This document shows positions 5,231 to 8,334 of a stretch of DNA of 8,334 bases, piece by piece. Both the position numbers and the translations under genes were made by a program. The notes beneath the pieces were generated by a model. The model saw only the letters and a program-made list of their open reading frames with translations, had not been told where the DNA came from and searched no databases. Numbering within the stretch: the stretch's first letter is position 1; the number at the start of each line of letters is the position of its first letter. This DNA comes from Chloroflexota bacterium (GTDB lineage: Bacteria; Chloroflexota; Limnocylindria; Limnocylindrales; CSP1-4). The stretch lies in NCBI GenBank assembly GCA_021789355.1, contig JAJYJR010000243.1:1-8334 (forward strand), given 5' to 3'.

Positions 5231-6532
5231 TCAAGCTGAGATGCCCCCAGACAGGCGGTACAGCCCGAGACCCTGCCACCAGCGCGGATCACGGCAGACC
5301 TGCCAGGGAGAGATCCCCCGGCGGCGCCGCTTCTTGCTGACGAACAGGGCGACCCGCAGCCGCACGTAGTGGTCGACCTGGGACATCTGGCGGCCGTTGC
5401 CCGGCCGCCGGAAGTACGCGCCCCAGCCCCGCAGGATGGGGTTCAACTCGGCGACGATCTCCTCGACCGGCAGGTGGAGTCGGCTCCGCGGGGCGGTCAC
5501 CGCCTTGATCTTGGCCCGGACGGACTTCTGTGCCCGCTGGCTGGGCCAGGTCTTGGTCGCCCAGCGCCCGGGGCGCCGGACCATCGGTGTTCGCCGGAAG
5601 TGGAAGCCGAGAAAGTCGAACCCGTCGGTGCCGTCGGTCAGGCCGACCACCCGGGTCTTGTCCGGATGAGCCGCCAGCTTCAGGCGCCCGAGGGCATCGA
5701 CCAGCCAGCGATGGACCAGCTCCGCCTCCGCCTCGCTCCCACACAGGACAACGAGATCGTCAGCGTAGCGGACCATCTGGCCCAGGTGTGCCGCCTCGGC
5801 CTCCCACAGCGCATCGAGGGCGTGGAGATAGACGTTGGCGAGCAGGGGTGAGATCACCCCACCCTGGGGCACCCCCGCGACGGACGAGCGGACCACGCCC
5901 GCCTCCATCACCCCAGCGCCGAGCCACTGGCGGATGAGCTTCAGGACCCGCCGATCGGAGATACGGCGGGCGACCAGCTCGAGCAGCAGCTCGTGGTCAA
6001 GGGTGTCGAAGAAGGCGCGGATGTCGAGCTCGACCACCCAGTGATGCCCGGCCTCGATCGAGCTCCGCACCGCGTCCACGGCCCGGTGGGCCGAACGCTT
6101 CGGCCGGAACCCATACGAGAGCGGCAGGAAGTCCGCCTCGAAGATGGGTTCCAGCACCAGCCGCGTGGAGGCTTGGAGGACCCGATCACGGACCCGGGGA
6201 ATGCCGAGTGGTCGACGGCTCACGCCGTCCGCCTTGGGGACATACACCCGCCGGACCGGCGCAGGCCGGTATCGGTGGGTCTCCAGCTGCACCCGCAGCT
6301 CGTCGAGCATCCGAGCCACGCCGTAGGTCTCGACCTCGGCGATCGTCTGGCCGTCGATGCCGGCGGCGCCACGGTTGGCACGCACCTGCTCCCAGGCACG
6401 CGCGAGGACATCGGGCCGAGCGATCCGATCGTACAGGGCATGGAAGCGCCGCTGCGGCGACCGCTTGGCCGCGAGATAGAGCTGGCGTTGGAGGTGGCGG
6501 ACTTTGTCTATGGGGTGGTTGGCGTCTGCCAT
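5231..6532 (-). CDS. ltrA: Group II intron reverse transcriptase/maturase
   Basis: This 433-residue protein helps its intron RNA fold and splice, and reverse transcribes it during mobility. The RT core is complete: NRGAAGIDG (RT1 region, about 53-61), RPLGIP (107-112), LSYGFRPKRSAH (138-149), VVELDIRAFFDT with Asp170, VPQGGVISPLLAN (221-233) and YADD (256-259). The thumb/maturase X domain follows (IVAELNPILRGWGAYFR, 359-375), and the protein ends shortly after YRLSGG with no HNH endonuclease domain. Such intron proteins usually integrate at replication forks or single-stranded DNA rather than by second-strand cleavage. The ATG at 6532 is the first in frame and gives the usual N-terminus. No frameshift is seen. 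Confidence 0.96.
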   Translation of the reverse strand: MADANHPIDKVRHLQRQLYLAAKRSPQRRFHALYDRIARPDVLARAWEQVRANRGAAGIDGQTIAEVETYGVARMLDELRVQLETHRYRPAPVRRVYVPKADGVSRRPLGIPRVRDRVLQASTRLVLEPIFEADFLPLSYGFRPKRSAHRAVDAVRSSIEAGHHWVVELDIRAFFDTLDHELLLELVARRISDRRVLKLIRQWLGAGVMEAGVVRSSVAGVPQGGVISPLLANVYLHALDALWEAEAAHLGQMVRYADDLVVLCGSEAEAELVHRWLVDALGRLKLAAHPDKTRVVGLTDGTDGFDFLGFHFRRTPMVRRPGRWATKTWPSQRAQKSVRAKIKAVTAPRSRLHLPVEEIVAELNPILRGWGAYFRRPGNGRQMSQVDHYVRLRVALFVSKKRRRRGISPWQVCRDPRWWQGLGLYRLSGGISA

Positions 6533-7057
6533 GCCCTCATCCGTGACTCCGCGTCCAGCACGACCGAAGTGCCCAGCCTTCCCTCACCGCCGGTTGTGCT
6601 GTCCGGCGGATCAAGCGGTACTACGCCGGGCCCCGACTCCCTCTGCCCCGCCGCCGACTTCGGCTCATCGCCTTATACGGTGACTCGCTGCCGGCTCCCC
6701 GACCGAGGGACCCGGCGGACAGGAGGGCCTCCCCTGTTGACTCGACCACCTTCCGGACATGCCACGACCCCTACACCGGGGAGTGCCGGACGCGCTCCAG
6801 GTTCTCAACGTGTCAACAACGCCCGGCTGCTGGCTTCGCCAAATCCACCGAGGCTCGCCACTCCCGCCTTACCCTTTCGATGCGGCAGTCTTCGCGTGAC
6901 GCTGCGGCCTGTCCGGTTGCCACCTCCTTGCGAGGCATGAACGTGGCGCTTCAACGCCGGGATCTCGCCCGACGCCGGCCACTTGCTACGGGGCTTCCTG
7001 GCAGTTACCCCGGCGGGACTTCCACCCGCTGGTGATCGAGCCCTTGGCAGGGCACAC
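6533..7057 (-). ncRNA. Group II intron RNA, 5' domains I-III
   Basis: This 525-nt stretch lacks a real gene; on the minus strand it is the 5' half of the intron ribozyme. The first 80 nt contain the typical CACCAGCGGGTGGAAGTCCC and GGTAACTGCCAGGAAGCCCC blocks seen at the start of bacterial introns. Short plus-strand frames across it are chance. Confidence 0.85.
6842..6848 (-). other. Putative EBS1 of the group II intron
   Basis: Minus-strand GTGGATT, about 210-216 nt into the intron, is exactly complementary to AATCCAC, the last seven bases of the 5' exon (7064-7058). A further G-T pair is possible. The location within domain I fits the exon-binding loop d3. Confidence 0.6.
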
Positions 7058-7064
7058 GTGGATT
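7058..7064 (-). other. Putative IBS1 (5' exon, intron insertion site)
   Basis: Minus-strand AATCCAC ends exactly at the 5' splice site and pairs with the putative EBS1 at 6842-6848. I saw no clear IBS2/EBS2 partner, which would be expected for IIA/IIB but not for IIC introns. Confidence 0.6.
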
Positions 7065-7082
7065 CGGGCTAAGTCATAAATG

Positions 7083-7112
7083 GCCGGCTCGGGCCGGGGT
7101 GGGTGCCCGGCC
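7083..7112 (+). promoter_or_regulatory. Two mutually exclusive hairpins just before a ribosome site
   Basis: GGCCGGG (7092-7098) and CCCGGCC (7106-7112) form a perfect 7-bp stem that ends directly at the AGGAGG ribosome site (7113-7118). The left arm also belongs to a second hairpin, CCGGC (7084-7088) with GCCGG (7093-7097) and loop TCGG, so both cannot form together. This could modulate translation of the gene at 7127, or it may be a by-product of GC-rich sequence. Read on the minus strand it is a stem 35 nt upstream of the intron insertion point. Confidence 0.35.
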
Positions 7113-7126
7113 AGGAGGTACGTGAG

Positions 7127-7351
7127 ATGTGTCCGTGCTGTCAGGACGAGGCGTGGGGACCGCGGCGAGCCGCCTTCGGAGGACCGCCCTGGGCCTGGAC
7201 GGGACCGTCGCAGACATGGGTCGGGCCGTGGGCAGCGGGACCGTGGTGGCGGTCCCGTCCGCGCCGCGAGGACCTCGAGGAAGCGAAGCGAGAGCTCGAG
7301 GAGCACCTCGCCGAGGTGAACGAAGAACTCAGCCGCGGGAGCGGCGGATGA
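7127..7351 (+). CDS. Small Cys/Trp-rich protein with C-terminal coiled coil, function unknown
   Basis: A 74-residue protein. It opens MCPCCQDEAW (three Cys in the first five residues), continues with a Trp/Pro/Gly-rich segment carrying most of its seven Trp, and ends with a charged heptad-like helix (REDLEEAKRELEEHLAEVNE) that should form a coiled coil. No signal peptide or membrane helix is seen. The layout of a G/P/W-rich head plus acidic coiled coil is reminiscent of DUF5320-type small proteins, but I cannot assign it. The N-terminal CPCC could bind a metal or undergo thiol chemistry. ATG 7127 is chosen over GTG 7103 because AGGAGG lies 8 bases before it. It is the first gene of a likely operon with the next small gene and the MFS exporter. 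Confidence 0.75.
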   Translation: MCPCCQDEAWGPRRAAFGGPPWAWTGPSQTWVGPWAAGPWWRSRPRREDLEEAKRELEEHLAEVNEELSRGSGG

Positions 7352-7363
7352 TCCCGCCGCTCC
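7338..7363 (+). promoter_or_regulatory. Perfect 10-bp intercistronic hairpin
   Basis: GGAGCGGCGG (7338-7347) and CCGCCGCTCC (7354-7363) are exact inverted repeats around a 6-base loop that contains the stop codon of the gene before. The next ribosome site, AAGGAG (7367-7372), begins four bases later. No T-run follows, so it probably does not terminate. More likely it stabilises or processes the mRNA, or tunes expression of the downstream genes. Confidence 0.6.
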
Positions 7364-7379
7364 GGAAAGGAGACCAACC

Positions 7380-7616
7380 ATGACGACGAGGGACGACGGT
7401 CAGTGCCGTTGCTGGAGCCGCTACCAGTGGGCCTCGGTGTTTCCGATCCCCGACGAGCCCGACGAGCCGACCTGGGACCTGAGCCAATGGCCGGGTGACC
7501 AGGGCTCGGGCAGGGTGCCGCGCCGGGTCGAGCGGTGCAACCTGGACACCGCCGGTGGCTTCAGTGGGTTCGGACACAACCCGGGCGGCGGCCGACGCTG
7601 GGCGCCCGTCCATTGA
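7380..7616 (+). CDS. Small protein of unknown function (78 aa)
   Basis: ATG 7380 follows AAGGAG with a 7-base gap, a strong ribosome site that decides the start. The 78-residue product has a CRC motif near the N-terminus and a third Cys at about residue 53. A Trp- and Pro/Asp-rich middle (FPIPDEPDEPTWDLSQWPGD) leads to a Gly-rich, His-containing end (GGFSGFGHNPGGG). No signal peptide, membrane helix or known domain is seen. G/C-ending codons throughout support real coding. It begins 28 bases after the previous gene and 78 bases before the MFS gene in the same direction, so co-transcription is likely. The shared Cys/Trp character suggests that the two small proteins act together, which is inference. 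Confidence 0.65.
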   Translation: MTTRDDGQCRCWSRYQWASVFPIPDEPDEPTWDLSQWPGDQGSGRVPRRVERCNLDTAGGFSGFGHNPGGGRRWAPVH

Positions 7617-7632
7617 GCGGAGGGCGACGGCG

Positions 7633-7698
7633 ATGGTCGCTCGCATGACCGCGCGCATGGGAGCCGGACCAGGCGCGAGCGCCGGGAGCGGCCGATGA
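7633..7698 (+). CDS. Possible 21-aa ORF overlapping the MFS start
   Basis: ATG 7633 opens a 21-residue frame (MVARMTARMGAGPGASAGSG then R) whose TGA (7696-7698) overlaps the MFS ATG (7695-7697) as ATGA. GGAGGG lies 7 bases upstream. The MFS start itself is preceded by GGGAGCGG, so coupling is optional. It may be a translated leader or chance. Confidence 0.25.
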   Translation: MVARMTARMGAGPGASAGSGR

Positions 7699-8334
7699 AC
7701 GAGCCCGCCGTCGGCACGCCGATGCCCGCGGGTCAGGCCGAGCCGGGCGTGATCCGGCTTGGCCTCCGGGCGAACCTGCCGCAGTTCAGTCTGCTCGTGG
7801 GCGTCGTGGCGCTCGTGGGCGGCATGATCGGCCAGGAGCGGACGGTGCTGCCGCTGCTCGCCACGCAGGTCTTCGGGCTCGAGGCGTTCACGGCCGCCAT
7901 CACGTTCATCGTCGCCTTCAGCGTGGTGAAGGCGGCCACGAACTTCTTCGCCGGGACGCTGTCGGATCGCTTCGGCCGCAAGCCGGTCCTCGTCGTCGGC
8001 TGGCTCGTCGGCCTGCCGGTGCCGCTGCTGCTGATGTGGGCGCCCGCCTGGAGCTGGATCGTGCTGGCCAACGTCCTGCTCGGCGTGAACCAGGGCTTGA
8101 CGTGGTCGACCACCGTGATCATGAAGATCGACCTCGTGGGGCCCGAGCGGCGCGGCCTGGCGATGGGCCTCAACGAGGCCGCCGGCTATGGCGCCGTCGC
8201 CGTGACCGCGCTCGCCACGGGCCTCATCGCCGAGTCGGCGGGGCTGCGCCCGGCACCCTTCTTCCTGGGCCTGGCGTACGCCGGGCTGGGTCTCGGGATC
8301 TCGACGCTCTTCGTGCGCGAGACCCACGGCCATG
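7695..8334 (+). CDS. MFS transporter, N-terminal part (runs off the window)
   Basis: The frame starts at ATG 7695 and stays open to the right edge, giving 213 residues of a major facilitator protein (family length about 400). A short cytoplasmic N-terminus is followed by hydrophobic segments that fit helices 1-6. The conserved loop 2-3 motif A is present as GTLSDRFGRKPVL (residues 87-99), and NQGLTWSTTVIMKIDLVGP followed by LAMGLNEAAGYGA marks the helix 4-5 region. Such proteins move small solutes or drugs using the proton gradient, and this one is most simply an exporter; the substrate is unknown. GGGAG (7684-7688) lies about 6 bases upstream. It is the third or fourth gene of the small-protein operon. 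Confidence 0.9.
   Translation, partial: MNEPAVGTPMPAGQAEPGVIRLGLRANLPQFSLLVGVVALVGGMIGQERTVLPLLATQVFGLEAFTAAITFIVAFSVVKAATNFFAGTLSDRFGRKPVLVVGWLVGLPVPLLLMWAPAWSWIVLANVLLGVNQGLTWSTTVIMKIDLVGPERRGLAMGLNEAAGYGAVAVTALATGLIAESAGLRPAPFFLGLAYAGLGLGISTLFVRETHGH

Larger units (their letters stand above)
5117..7057 (-). mobile_element. Complete group II intron with maturase ORF, 1941 bp
   Basis: Read on the minus strand, the intron begins GTGTGCCCTGCCAAGGGC at 7057, matching the GUGYG start of group II introns, and ends CCTAC at 5117, matching the AY end. About 520 nt of structured RNA (domains I-III) precede the maturase ORF in domain IV. Domain V follows at 5193-5161 and a domain VI-like stem after it. 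A 7-base complement between the interior (6842-6848) and the 5' exon (7058-7064) supports the 5' boundary. The intron is antisense to the neighbouring genes and lies between genes, so splicing is not needed to rescue a visible host ORF. Confidence 0.92.

Noticed and set aside
5993..6940. 315-codon plus-strand open frame across the intron
   Set aside because: It is opposite the reverse transcriptase and the intron RNA; it has no recognisable domain and no ribosome site.
7329..8333. 334-codon minus-strand open frame at the right end
   Set aside because: The plus strand here encodes an MFS transporter with motif A and helices; the minus frame is His/Arg/Gln-rich shadow sequence.
1..8334. CRISPR arrays, tRNA or rRNA genes
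   Set aside because: No regularly spaced repeats, cloverleaf or conserved rRNA segments were seen on either strand.

Overview
This is a GC-rich stretch (roughly 70% by eye) with strongly G/C-ending codons. It fits a high-GC Actinomycetota or Chloroflexota-type genome, but nothing in it fixes the taxon. There is no rRNA, tRNA or CRISPR array. About 60% of the window is three unrelated mobile elements packed between a few chromosomal genes.

Layout, left to right. (1) Positions 2-232 hold the C-terminal tail of a membrane protein, possibly an M56/BlaR1-like peptidase. (2) An intergenic region follows with an 8-bp inverted repeat (TACATGCT...AGCATGTA) and a possible 33-codon leader ORF that overlaps the next start as ATGA. 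(3) A class I SAM-dependent methyltransferase gene starts at 421 and is cut at its SAM-binding motif I by a complete 1.93-kb IS1182-type insertion sequence (586-2518). The element has perfect 12-bp terminal inverted repeats, and CGAG flanks both ends. The gene resumes in frame at 2519 and ends at 3017. (4) A second promoter/operator-like region leads to a gene (3133 to about 3540) with a probable beta-sandwich domain. It runs into an IS1380-family element whose transposase (3590-4858) has all three acidic residues but appears to have lost its normal start; the element ends could not be located. (5) An unassigned 260-bp spacer follows. (6) A complete group II intron lies on the minus strand (5117-7057). 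It has a GTGTG 5' end, a probable EBS1/IBS1 pairing, a maturase/reverse transcriptase in domain IV, and domains V and VI. (7) On the plus strand come a 74-aa Cys/Trp-rich protein, a 78-aa small protein, a possible 21-aa ORF, and an MFS transporter that runs off the right edge. These are closely spaced, with good ribosome binding sites and an intercistronic 10-bp hairpin.

The left part may be the remnant of a metal- or stress-responsive cluster (peptidase, methyltransferase, beta-domain protein) decayed by insertions. The right part looks like an intact operon in which uncharacterised small proteins precede an exporter. The intron sits about 70 bp upstream of the first small gene, in the opposite orientation, probably at or next to that operon's promoter.

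The strongest observations are the exact reconstruction of the split methyltransferase, the self-consistent intron boundaries with exon recognition, and the small-protein/MFS operon with its hairpins. I found no clear evidence of a wholly new system; the small-protein operon is the best candidate for something undescribed.
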